This document shows positions 7,480 through 14,455 of a stretch of 18,389 nt of DNA, piece by piece. The position numbers were made by a program, and so were the translations under genes. Below the pieces are notes generated by a model. The model searched no databases. It was given only the letters and a program-made list of their open reading frames with translations, and had not been told where the DNA came from. The stretch is from JAKEGK01 sp036507695. GTDB lineage: Bacteria; Pseudomonadota; Gammaproteobacteria; SZUA-152. The first letter of the stretch is position 1; each line of letters opens with the position of its first letter. Where the stretch lies: the NCBI GenBank assembly GCA_036507695.1, contig DATCIR010000160.1:1-18389 (forward strand), read 5' to 3'.

Positions 7480-7649
7480 ATATTTGCAGCGATCAGAACA
7501 ATTATCTCGCCCGATTCGTCAGTAACCCTGATCTCTAAAAACGGAAGCGTCCCCATTTCCGTTCAACGAGACGAAATGTCGTGTTTAAAAACGTGCCTGT
7601 TACTTATGGGTCTTCCGAAGAATCAGTGGGTAGCTTAACACCGGTATTC

Positions 7650-7810
7650 AATGCAAAGACGCCATGACGCAAAGGAAACCGGAATATTTTTAACGAACTG
7701 TAGCGTACTGTTTTTTGGATTCCGGATAGGGCGGCCCACCGCGTTTGGCAGCGGATAAGGTTGCATTAAGTAATAGTTTGAATTCTTTGCTGCTTCGCGC
7801 CTTTGCGTTA
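7650..7810. repeat. Inverted pair of GCAAAGNCGC-type intergenic repeats
   Basis: The segment 7650–7676 (AATGCAAAGACGCCATGACG and onward AAAGGA) and the reverse complement of 7783–7810 (AACGCAAAGGCGCGAAGCAG and onward CAAAGAA) share roughly three quarters of their positions over about 27 bp. Each copy contains two GCAAAG cores. The two copies face each other about 106 bp apart, next to the 3' end of the phosphatase gene. Confidence 0.6.
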
Positions 7811-7854
7811 ACGTTTTTTCAGGGTTGGATTGCCACAGATTTTTCTGACGAAAC

Positions 7855-8709
7855 TTACTTATTAACGATCTGCTGCAGTTTTTCCAGCATTGCGTCCACT
7901 TCCTTGCTGACTTCGTCGGCGTCGCGCGCGGCCCCTTGCAGGGGATTCTGTTTAACGGCGGATTGCGGCGCTACGTCCAGCCAGCGAAAACCAATGACAC
8001 TGATGTTATCCGAATTGGGATAGCTGGTTTCCTCGGCGTCACTGGTCAGGTCTTCGATAACGTCATTGAAATTTTGTTTTTGCACACCGTTAATAAGGTC
8101 CTGATCCGGCAGCGGCGACCAGAAGCCATCGGAGCATAACAGGATGACATCGTTACGCTCCAGGGGAAACGGTACAGAAATGGTTGGTTGTGGCCGATGG
8201 TTTTCGGAGCCGATACAGCGCGTAATCAGGTTTTTGTCCGGATGGTTGGACTTTTCTTGTTCCGTAATCAGGCCTTGTTGAAACAAGTTTTCCACCCGTG
8301 AATGATCGATGGTGCGTGTCACTACGGCTTGATTACGGATCACATACAGACGGCTGTCACCCAGATGCCCCCAGCAGGCAAACCCATCCTGGATAATACA
8401 AACGACACAAGTGGATCGCGCCTGGATTGGCGGTGTGCGGGCGTTGGCCAGGCTTAACACATCCCGTTGCGCGCGCAGGAAGATTTCATTGATTAACAGC
8501 GCGGGTTTTTGGATCGGATGCGCGGCGCTGTTGAACAGGCGGATCGCGCAATCCACCACGGTTTCCGCGGCCAGGTCCCCGCCCGCATGACCACCCAGCC
8601 CATCGGCCACCACCAGCAATACCGCATGCCGGTTCTCCACTACGCCCATGCGGTCCTGATTGCTTTTTCGATTGCCCAGGCGGCTGGCTTTGCTGATATC
8701 GTATTTCAT
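7855..8709 (-). CDS. PP2C-family protein serine/threonine phosphatase
   Basis: A 284-residue cytoplasmic, metal-dependent phosphatase that removes phosphate from Ser/Thr residues. The PP2C metal-ligand aspartates are all visible: D19 (SNQD), D36 in ADGLGGH (35–41), D118 in GHLGDSR, D194 in CSDGFW, and D234 in SDNISV. It begins with SRLGNRKSNQDR, the usual family start. The C-terminal ~40 residues after the catalytic domain are charged and end in a short coiled-coil-like helix (DAMLEKLQQIV). The gene begins 6 bp after the kinase stop on the same strand, so the two are translated as a pair and this enzyme is the probable antagonist of the kinase. No clear ribosome binding site precedes the ATG, consistent with translational coupling. 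No membrane segment is seen. Confidence 0.93.
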   Translation of the reverse strand: MKYDISKASRLGNRKSNQDRMGVVENRHAVLLVVADGLGGHAGGDLAAETVVDCAIRLFNSAAHPIQKPALLINEIFLRAQRDVLSLANARTPPIQARSTCVVCIIQDGFACWGHLGDSRLYVIRNQAVVTRTIDHSRVENLFQQGLITEQEKSNHPDKNLITRCIGSENHRPQPTISVPFPLERNDVILLCSDGFWSPLPDQDLINGVQKQNFNDVIEDLTSDAEETSYPNSDNISVIGFRWLDVAPQSAVKQNPLQGAARDADEVSKEVDAMLEKLQQIVNK

Positions 8710-8715
8710 GGCGGG

Positions 8716-9660
8716 TTAACCGGCTTTTCCCCAGGGCATGCGTTTGGCGAACAGTTTGGAAAGCATGCCCGGACCTTTATCGTCATCGCCGCGGTGGTGA
8801 AACGCTTGCAGGAATTCATCAATGGTTTGGGGCCTGAGTAACGGGTCCACTTCCATGGCCCAATCCATGGCCTCCAGCAGATCCTGCGAGCATTTGCGCT
8901 TAAAGGCGATGGTTGCGGGTTTCAGGGTATCCTTTTCGCGGCGCTCGGTGGATACGGGTAATGATTCGTTTTCAATGCAGGTACGCATGGTGGCGCCGAT
9001 GGCGTAGATATCGGTCCAGGGCCCGCAATAACCTTTCTGGTCGTATTGTTCCGGTGGCGAGAAACCGGCGGTGATGACCGTGCGGTGCTGCATGGTGCGG
9101 CTCATGTTCTTGCGAATGGCGGCGCCAAAGTCCAGTAAGATGGGTGTGCCGTCTTTTTGTATCAGGATATTGCCGGGCTTGATGTCCAGATGCAGCAGGT
9201 TGTTCGCATGCACCAGGCGTAGCCCGTCAATCAACGGCGGAAAGACGGCCCGCAGCACGTGTTCCTTGAAGCCGCCGTTGCTTTCGTTGATATAGTCCTG
9301 CAGACTTCTGCCGGGACGGTATTCCATCACGATATATACTGTACCGAATGCTTCAAAGGATTCGGTGATGTGGACAATATTGGGGTGATGCAGCTTTTTC
9401 AGGGCGCTGACTTCCAGCAGGAATAACTGCCGGCCTTCATACAGCTTGCCTTTGCATTCGTTATTGCGCGGCACGACGGCAAGATCGGCTTCCCGTTGCG
9501 CCAATCTGTTGGGCAAATATTCCTTAATGACCACAATCTGCTGGTTGCGCTGATCGATAGCGAGATAAACAATGCCAAATCCCCCGGCGCTCAGGGTTTT
9601 CTTAATCAGGTAATGCCCGACGCGGGTGTTTTGAGGGAGTTGATTGCTTTGTACGGTCAT
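8716..9660 (-). CDS. Hanks-type serine/threonine protein kinase
   Basis: A 314-residue soluble eukaryote-like kinase. The kinase domain covers about residues 17–290: glycine loop LSAGGFGIVY (23–32), ATP-binding lysine K46 in VIKEYLP, partner glutamate E83, catalytic loop HLDIKPGN (157–164; D159, K161, N164), DFG at 177–179 and GFSPPEQY (199–206). The catalytic loop has HLD instead of the more common HRD, so it is a non-RD kinase, which usually means it does not need activation-loop phosphorylation in the standard way. There is no transmembrane helix and no PASTA or other sensor domain; the short tail (290–314) is basic. It sits upstream of the PP2C gene on the same strand, and divergent from yicC. 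Substrates are unknown; the neighbouring RNA and ppGpp genes are only suggestive. Confidence 0.93.
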   Translation of the reverse strand: MTVQSNQLPQNTRVGHYLIKKTLSAGGFGIVYLAIDQRNQQIVVIKEYLPNRLAQREADLAVVPRNNECKGKLYEGRQLFLLEVSALKKLHHPNIVHITESFEAFGTVYIVMEYRPGRSLQDYINESNGGFKEHVLRAVFPPLIDGLRLVHANNLLHLDIKPGNILIQKDGTPILLDFGAAIRKNMSRTMQHRTVITAGFSPPEQYDQKGYCGPWTDIYAIGATMRTCIENESLPVSTERREKDTLKPATIAFKRKCSQDLLEAMDWAMEVDPLLRPQTIDEFLQAFHHRGDDDKGPGMLSKLFAKRMPWGKAG

Positions 9661-9682
9661 GGCGGTGTATGTTACATTGAGA

Positions 9683-9732
9683 AATATATATACATCAGTC
9701 AGTTAGCAATGAGCTTCCCGTTGCGGTATAAA
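9683..9732. promoter_or_regulatory. Overlapping divergent promoters for kinase and yicC
   Basis: On the plus strand TTAGCA (9703–9708) and TATAAA (9727–9732) are 18 bp apart and lie 25 bp before the yicC ATG. On the minus strand TTGCTA (9704–9709) and TATATT (9683–9688) are 15 bp apart, pointing at the kinase gene. Both -35 hexamers fall on the same TTAGCAA, so the two promoters could not be occupied at once. The plus-strand pair is the better one; the minus pair has a short spacer. Confidence 0.4.
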
Positions 9733-9757
9733 AAATCATCACGAAGAGGTATTTAGC

Positions 9758-10621
9758 ATGGTGCGTAGCATGACGGCGTTTGCACGCCAGACAGCCGAGA
9801 GTGATCTGGGCACACTCACCCTAGAATTAAAATCGGTCAATCACCGGTTTTCTGAAGTGAGTTTGCGCTTGCCCGAGGAATTGCGGCCGGTGGAGGCCAA
9901 GATCCGGGATCGCCTGGGCCAAGTGGTGAGCCGTGGGAAAATTGATGCTAATTTTCGCTATCAACCGCCCATAGTGGCGGCCGGCTTCGAAATCGACCCT
10001 GATTTAGTCCAAACCCTGGCCGCTACCAGCAAGGCCGTGGAAACCCATCTGCCGGGCATTGCTCCCTTGCGTATGGTCGATGTGCTGAAGTGGCCGGGAG
10101 TGCTCAAATTGCCGGAACTCGACGCGGAGCATTTAAGCGGCATGGCCATGGCGCTGCTCGATAAAGCCCTGGTGGAATTAACTGAAACCCGCGAACGCGA
10201 GGGCGAAAAGCTCAAACAATTACTGCTGGAACGCTGCGCGGCGATGGCAACCGAAGTCGCCAAAGTACAGCTGCGGATTCCGGCCGCCATCGACGCCATG
10301 CGCCAGCGGCTCAAGGAACGGCTGGCGGAATGGAAGGCGGAACTGGACGAAACCCGGCTGGAGCAGGAGGTGGTTTTCCTTTGTAATAAGTCGGATGTCG
10401 CCGAGGAAATGGATCGTTTGCAAGCCCATATTGACGAGGTCAAGCGCGTGCTGAACGAGAAAAAACCCATCGGCCGGCGGCTGGATTTTTTGATGCAGGA
10501 ACTCAACCGCGAAGCCAATACCCTCGGCTCCAAATCACCGGATACGGATATGACCCGCGCGTCGGTGGAGCTGAAAGTGCTGATTGAGCAAATGCGCGAG
10601 CAAGTCCAGAATATCGAATAA
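9758..10621 (+). CDS. yicC: YicC/YloC family endoribonuclease
   Basis: A 287-residue cytoplasmic protein of the YicC family, whose members have been shown to act as endoribonucleases and in E. coli to promote decay of the small RNA RyhB. The N-terminal domain begins MVRSMTAFARQTAESDLGTL with the family's typical SVNHRF (28–33) and LPEELRPVE. The C-terminal DUF1732-type part contains EEMDRLQAHIDEVKR, GRRLDFLMQELNREANTLGSKS (about 242–263) and ends with a helix. Length is normal. AGAGG 8 bp upstream of the ATG sets the start. It is followed 40 bp later by gmk, a neighbour conserved across many proteobacteria. Confidence 0.95.
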   Translation: MVRSMTAFARQTAESDLGTLTLELKSVNHRFSEVSLRLPEELRPVEAKIRDRLGQVVSRGKIDANFRYQPPIVAAGFEIDPDLVQTLAATSKAVETHLPGIAPLRMVDVLKWPGVLKLPELDAEHLSGMAMALLDKALVELTETREREGEKLKQLLLERCAAMATEVAKVQLRIPAAIDAMRQRLKERLAEWKAELDETRLEQEVVFLCNKSDVAEEMDRLQAHIDEVKRVLNEKKPIGRRLDFLMQELNREANTLGSKSPDTDMTRASVELKVLIEQMREQVQNIE

Positions 10622-10661
10622 CAGACTATCGAAGCGACGCAGACACTCACGGTTCATCCAC

Positions 10662-11306
10662 ATGGCAACGGATTCACACGCACACTCACACTCCACAAAG
10701 GGCTCCCTGTATGTCATTGCCGCTCCCTCGGGGGCCGGTAAAACCAGCCTGGTCAAGGCGCTGCTGGAGTCGACACCCGGCATCGGCGTCTCGGTATCCC
10801 ACACCACCCGCCAGCCGCGGCCGGGCGAAGTGCATGGTGTGCACTATTATTTTGTAGACCTGCCGGGTTTTGAAGCCATGCGCGACCGGCACGAATTCCT
10901 GGAATACGCGAAAGTGTTTGATAACTGTTACGGTACATCGCGTCAGGCGGTGGAAGCGGCGTTAGCGCAGGGCACGGATATCATCCTGGAAATCGACTGG
11001 CAGGGCGCCCGGCAGGTGCGCAAATTGTATCCGGACGCGTGCAGCATCTTTATATTACCGCCATCGCGCGCGGTCCTTGAAGAGCGCTTGCGCTCCCGCG
11101 GCCAGGACAATGAAACCGTCGTGGCCAGGCGGATGCGCGACGCCGTGACGGAGATGTCCCACTATCGGGAATTCGATTATTTGGTGTTTAATGATGTATT
11201 CGACGAGGCGTTGGAGTTATTGCGGGCCATTGTGCTGGCGCGCCGCCAACGCCTGAGCGTGCAATGCCAAGCCAGGGAACAATTGTTGCAACAATTGCTT
11301 ATGTGA
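10662..11306 (+). CDS. gmk: Guanylate kinase
   Basis: A 214-residue cytoplasmic enzyme that phosphorylates GMP to GDP using ATP, feeding GTP and ppGpp pools. It shows the P-loop APSGAGKTSL (21–30), the GMP-binding stretch SVSHTTRQPRPGEVHGVHYYFV (44–65, quoted only as the family landmark), EFLEYAKVF (78–86), YGTS (90–93) and the lid region with ILPPS. The ATG at 10662 is chosen because it leaves a short N-terminal extension before the P-loop; the extension is His-rich (HAHSHS) and unlike most relatives. A longer in-frame reading from 10584 lies inside yicC. No Shine–Dalgarno is visible, so translation may depend on coupling to yicC. An 18-bp palindrome lies within the last codons. Confidence 0.95.
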   Translation: MATDSHAHSHSTKGSLYVIAAPSGAGKTSLVKALLESTPGIGVSVSHTTRQPRPGEVHGVHYYFVDLPGFEAMRDRHEFLEYAKVFDNCYGTSRQAVEAALAQGTDIILEIDWQGARQVRKLYPDACSIFILPPSRAVLEERLRSRGQDNETVVARRMRDAVTEMSHYREFDYLVFNDVFDEALELLRAIVLARRQRLSVQCQAREQLLQQLLM

Positions 11307-11529
11307 GTTGCTTGCCTGGCGGCTTATTTGTTGTTAACGGCGGGTAATCACTGGTACTGGCAGTGGCGTTTTTGTACAATTGCCCGGCTCCGACAACGCG
11401 CTGTTTGGACTGGAAAAATACTCAAACGGAACCATCTGTTAAGTCACGGTGACCGATATCAACAGATTCTACCGGTCTCATTCAGACAAATTTCTAATAT
11501 GTACCAATATCATCATCAGAGGTGTGCAC
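11307..11529. other. gmk–rpoZ intergenic region
   Basis: No gene is seen in these 223 bp. TTTTTGTACAATTG around 11369–11382 contains a TACAAT -10-like hexamer but no good -35 element, so an rpoZ promoter here is possible but not established. AGAGG at 11518–11522 is the ribosome binding site of rpoZ. No terminator hairpin follows gmk. Confidence 0.4.
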
Positions 11530-11778
11530 ATGGCAAGAGTAACCGTAGAAGACTGTTTGGAACATGTCGATAATCGTTTTGAGCTGGTACTGATCGCCAG
11601 CCGCCGCGCGCGGCAAATCGCGCAAGGCAAAAACGCGTTTGTAGACCTGGAAAATGACAAACCCACCGTGGTTGCCTTGCGTGAAATCGCGGAAGGTAAA
11701 ATCACCAAAGCAGTGATGGATGACGCCGAAAAAGAGCCAGAAGATACAACAGAAGCCGATGCAGGGGAATTCATCTAA
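11530..11778 (+). CDS. rpoZ: DNA-directed RNA polymerase omega subunit
   Basis: An 82-residue subunit that helps assemble RNA polymerase by holding the beta-prime chain and forms part of a ppGpp-binding site in proteobacteria. MARVTVEDCLEHVDNRFELV and ASRRARQI (23–30) are the family hallmarks, followed by the usual acidic C-terminal tail (DDAEKEPEDTTEADAGEF). AGAGG 7 bp before the ATG at 11530 and the exact family N-terminus decide the start over a longer upstream ATG at 11449. It is followed directly by spoT, the standard arrangement. The last 59 bp overlap the longest possible spoT reading frame. Confidence 0.96.
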   Translation: MARVTVEDCLEHVDNRFELVLIASRRARQIAQGKNAFVDLENDKPTVVALREIAEGKITKAVMDDAEKEPEDTTEADAGEFI

Positions 11779-13981
11779 AGCACATGATGAACCAGAGGGG
11801 CCGGTGTTTCTCATTAGCGATCTATGCGCGATACTTGAAACCTACCTTGAGCCTGACCAGGTTAAAGATGTTTATCGGGCCTATATTTTCGGGGCGGAAG
11901 CCCACCAGGGACAACAACGCCTTACCGGCGAACCTTATATTTACCATCCCCTAGCGGTGGCGCGCATCCTCGCGGAAATGCGCATGGATGTGAAAAGCAT
12001 CATTGCAGCCCTGCTGCATGATGTCATCGAAGATACCCCCACCGCCAAAGACCAACTGGCCAAAGAGTTCGGTGAAGAAGTCGCCGAACTCGTCGATGGC
12101 GTTTCCAAACTCACCCAGGTCAAATTCGAAAGCAAGGCGGAAGCGCAAGCCGAAAACTTCCGCAAGATGATGCTGGCCATGGTGCGCGATATCCGCGTCA
12201 TACTGATTAAACTCGCCGACCGCATGCATAACATGCGCACCCTGGGTGTTATGCCGCCCGCCAAACGCCGCCGCATCTCCAAGGAAACCCTGGAAATCTA
12301 TGTGCCCATTGCCAACCGCCTGGGCATGCACAACCTGCGGCTGGAGTTGGAAGAAGCGGGCTTCAAGGCCGTGTATCCGCTGCGTTACCGTATTTTGGAG
12401 GAAGCGGTTAAAAAAGCCCGCGGCAACCGTGGCGAAGTGGTGGAAAAAATCCGTAAGACAATCGATGACCGCTTGCAGCAGGAAGGCATCCACTGCCCGG
12501 TTAACGGGCGGGAAAAACATCTTTACAGTATCTATGAAAAAATGCGCAGCAAGCACTTGTCGTTTGCTGAAGTATTCGATGTGTATGCGTTTCGTATCGT
12601 CGCCGACAAACCGGATACGTGTTACCGGGTGCTCGGAATCGTGCACAACCTTTATAAACCGGTGCCCGGCAAGTTCAAGGATTATATCGCTATCCCCAAA
12701 ACCAATGGTTATCAATCCCTGCACACCGTATTGTTCGGTCCGTATGGCATTCCCATCGAAGTGCAGATTCGCACGGAAGACATGGATAAAGTGGCTAACA
12801 TGGGCATTGCCGCGCATTGGCTGTATAAATCCGGTGCTGATGCAAAGCGCAAGGATCTGGCGCAGGAGTGGCTGCGCGGCTTGCTCGAAATGCAACAAAA
12901 CGCCGGCAGTTCCCAGGAATTCCTGGAGAATGTCAAAATTGATCTGTTCCCGGACGAGGTTTATGTCTTCACGCCCAAGGGCGACATCATGACTTTGCCG
13001 CGCGGCTCCACCATCGTGGATTTTGCGTATTCCGTGCATAGTGACCTCGGTAATTCCTGCGTGGCCGGTAAAATCGACCGCCGGCTCGCGCCACTGCGCA
13101 CGCAATTGCACAACGGCCAGACCGTGGAAATTATTTCGGCGCCGGGCGCCAAACCCAATCCGGTGTGGCTTGATTTTGTGGTGTCCGCCAAAGCGCGTTC
13201 CAATATCCGCAGTTTTCTCAAACGCCTCAAGCGGGATGAAGCGGTGCAGTTGGGGCGCCGCCTGCTGGAAAAGTCACTGGCCACATTTTCAACCAGCCTG
13301 GAGAATATTCCGCAATCCCGCGTCAACAAGCTATTGGAAGAGTTCAAGCTTGCCAGCCTGGATGATTTACTGGAACAAATCAGCCTGGGCAATCGCGTAT
13401 CCTTACTGGTGGCCAGGCAATTGACGGAAACGGAACAAGTCAATGAAAAAACGTCACGCGGAACCTTGCGGCCCTTGGGTATTAAAAACGTGTTTAACCG
13501 CTATGCTCCGGACTGGATGAAAAGCAGCGGCAAGGACAACCGGCCCCTGGCGATCAAGGGCACCGAAGGCACTGTGGTTTCCTATGCAAAATGCTGCCGG
13601 CCTATTCCCGGCGACTCCATTTTGGGATTCATCAGCGTGGGGCGCGGTATTGTGATTCACCGCGATAGTTGCAAAAATACCAAGGACTACCGCTCCCGCT
13701 CGGACAAATGGGTTGATGTGCAATGGGACAGTAATGTGGAGTCGACCTTTCCGGTGGATGTGCGTGTTGATACCGTAAACCGCCGCGGTGTGTTGGCGAC
13801 CGTCGCGGCGGCGATTGCGGAAATGTCCGTGAACATCGAGAATGTTTCCATGGATGAACGCGATGGCTCGTATTCATCCATGAAATTCACCTTGAGCGTC
13901 AAGGACCGCAAGCACCTGGCCAATATCATACGCCGGGTACGCAGTATCGACAGTGTTGTGCGCATGGTCAGGGTAAAATAA
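11720..13981 (+). CDS. spoT: Bifunctional (p)ppGpp synthetase/hydrolase
   Basis: The stringent-response enzyme that makes and degrades ppGpp. On the 753-residue reading, the order is: HD hydrolase domain with H76, HD at 100–101 and ED at 104–105, then KLADRMHNMRTL (164–175), all intact; synthetase domain with YAFRIV, GKFKDYIAIP, GYQSLHT and EVQIRT; TGS domain (VYVFTPKGDIMTLPRGSTIVDFAY region); the CC motif (YAKCCRPIPGD); and a C-terminal ACT domain (VDTVNRRGVLATVAAAIAEM). The basic K-x-K-D form of the synthetase motif is that of bifunctional Rel/SpoT, not the acidic ExDD of RelA. The start is uncertain: 11720 overlaps rpoZ by 59 bp and has no ribosome site. A GTG at 11804, just after AGAGGGG, aligns with the start of E. 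coli SpoT and leaves a 25-bp gap after rpoZ. Confidence 0.95.
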   Translation: MTPKKSQKIQQKPMQGNSSKAHDEPEGPVFLISDLCAILETYLEPDQVKDVYRAYIFGAEAHQGQQRLTGEPYIYHPLAVARILAEMRMDVKSIIAALLHDVIEDTPTAKDQLAKEFGEEVAELVDGVSKLTQVKFESKAEAQAENFRKMMLAMVRDIRVILIKLADRMHNMRTLGVMPPAKRRRISKETLEIYVPIANRLGMHNLRLELEEAGFKAVYPLRYRILEEAVKKARGNRGEVVEKIRKTIDDRLQQEGIHCPVNGREKHLYSIYEKMRSKHLSFAEVFDVYAFRIVADKPDTCYRVLGIVHNLYKPVPGKFKDYIAIPKTNGYQSLHTVLFGPYGIPIEVQIRTEDMDKVANMGIAAHWLYKSGADAKRKDLAQEWLRGLLEMQQNAGSSQEFLENVKIDLFPDEVYVFTPKGDIMTLPRGSTIVDFAYSVHSDLGNSCVAGKIDRRLAPLRTQLHNGQTVEIISAPGAKPNPVWLDFVVSAKARSNIRSFLKRLKRDEAVQLGRRLLEKSLATFSTSLENIPQSRVNKLLEEFKLASLDDLLEQISLGNRVSLLVARQLTETEQVNEKTSRGTLRPLGIKNVFNRYAPDWMKSSGKDNRPLAIKGTEGTVVSYAKCCRPIPGDSILGFISVGRGIVIHRDSCKNTKDYRSRSDKWVDVQWDSNVESTFPVDVRVDTVNRRGVLATVAAAIAEMSVNIENVSMDERDGSYSSMKFTLSVKDRKHLANIIRRVRSIDSVVRMVRVK

Positions 13982-14009
13982 TTCCACACAGCTCAGCGAG
14001 GGGAGGACA

Positions 14010-14396
14010 ATGGCAAGGCAGATCATTCAAACCGACAAGGCGCCCAAGGCAATTGGCACCTATTCACAAGCCGTTAAAGCCGGCAGCACGGTGTACTGTT
14101 CCGGGCAAATCCCGCTGGATCCTCTCACCATGAACCTGGTGCAGGGGGATATGCGCGCGCAAATCAAACGCGTATTTGATAATTTGCAGGCGGTGGCCGA
14201 AGCGGCGGGCGGCAGTCTGTCTGACGTGGTCAAGCTCAATGTGTTCCTGACCGATCTTGGCCACTTCACCCTGGTCAATGAAATCATGGCGCAGTATTTC
14301 AAGGAACCTTATCCGGCGCGGGCCGCCATCGGTGTTGCGTCCTTGCCCAAGGGTGCGGCGGTTGAGATGGACGCCATATTGGAACTGGCGGACTAA
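14010..14396 (+). CDS. ridA: Reactive intermediate/imine deaminase RidA
   Basis: A 128-residue member of the YjgF/YER057c/UK114 family, which forms trimers and hydrolyses reactive enamines and imines released by PLP enzymes such as threonine dehydratase. Landmarks are GTYSQAV (16–22), SGQIPLDP (31–38), NVFLTD (77–82) and PARAAIGVASLPKGAAVEMDA (102–122 region), with the catalytic arginine R104 and E119. The length is typical. GGGGAGGA a few bases before the ATG is a very strong ribosome binding site. It follows spoT by 28 bp and precedes recG by 59 bp, a common arrangement in proteobacteria. Confidence 0.96.
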   Translation: MARQIIQTDKAPKAIGTYSQAVKAGSTVYCSGQIPLDPLTMNLVQGDMRAQIKRVFDNLQAVAEAAGGSLSDVVKLNVFLTDLGHFTLVNEIMAQYFKEPYPARAAIGVASLPKGAAVEMDAILELAD

Positions 14397-14455
14397 AATC
14401 CGTTGCCACTGGTTGAGTCATCGAAACACCGGCCCCCGACAAAACCAAACCCCGT

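Larger units (their letters stand above)
7220..7854. other. Gene-free decayed region with repeat remnants
   Basis: No credible gene lies in these 635 bp. Visible pieces are: a GGGCAGAGTCCACTTACTTT-like stretch (about 7315–7335) and an AACGGAA-N10-TTCCGTT hairpin (7540–7563), both reminiscent of sequences that flank REP-associated (Y1/RAYT) transposase genes; a 15-bp direct repeat (7327–7372); a GC-rich hairpin (7454–7479); and two facing copies of a GCAAAGNCGC-type repeat (7650–7676 and 7783–7810). The resemblance to RAYT flanks is from memory and no transposase fragment was found. Confidence 0.45.

Noticed and set aside
7030..7854. Possible CRISPR array or attachment site in the repeat-rich zone
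   Set aside because: Repeats are too short, adjacent without spacers, and no tRNA gene or integrase is present.
12246..12992. 248-codon plus-strand frame, and a 386-codon minus-strand frame at 11951–13111, inside spoT
   Set aside because: Both lie wholly within a fully conserved spoT coding region; long shadow frames are expected in GC-rich codons.
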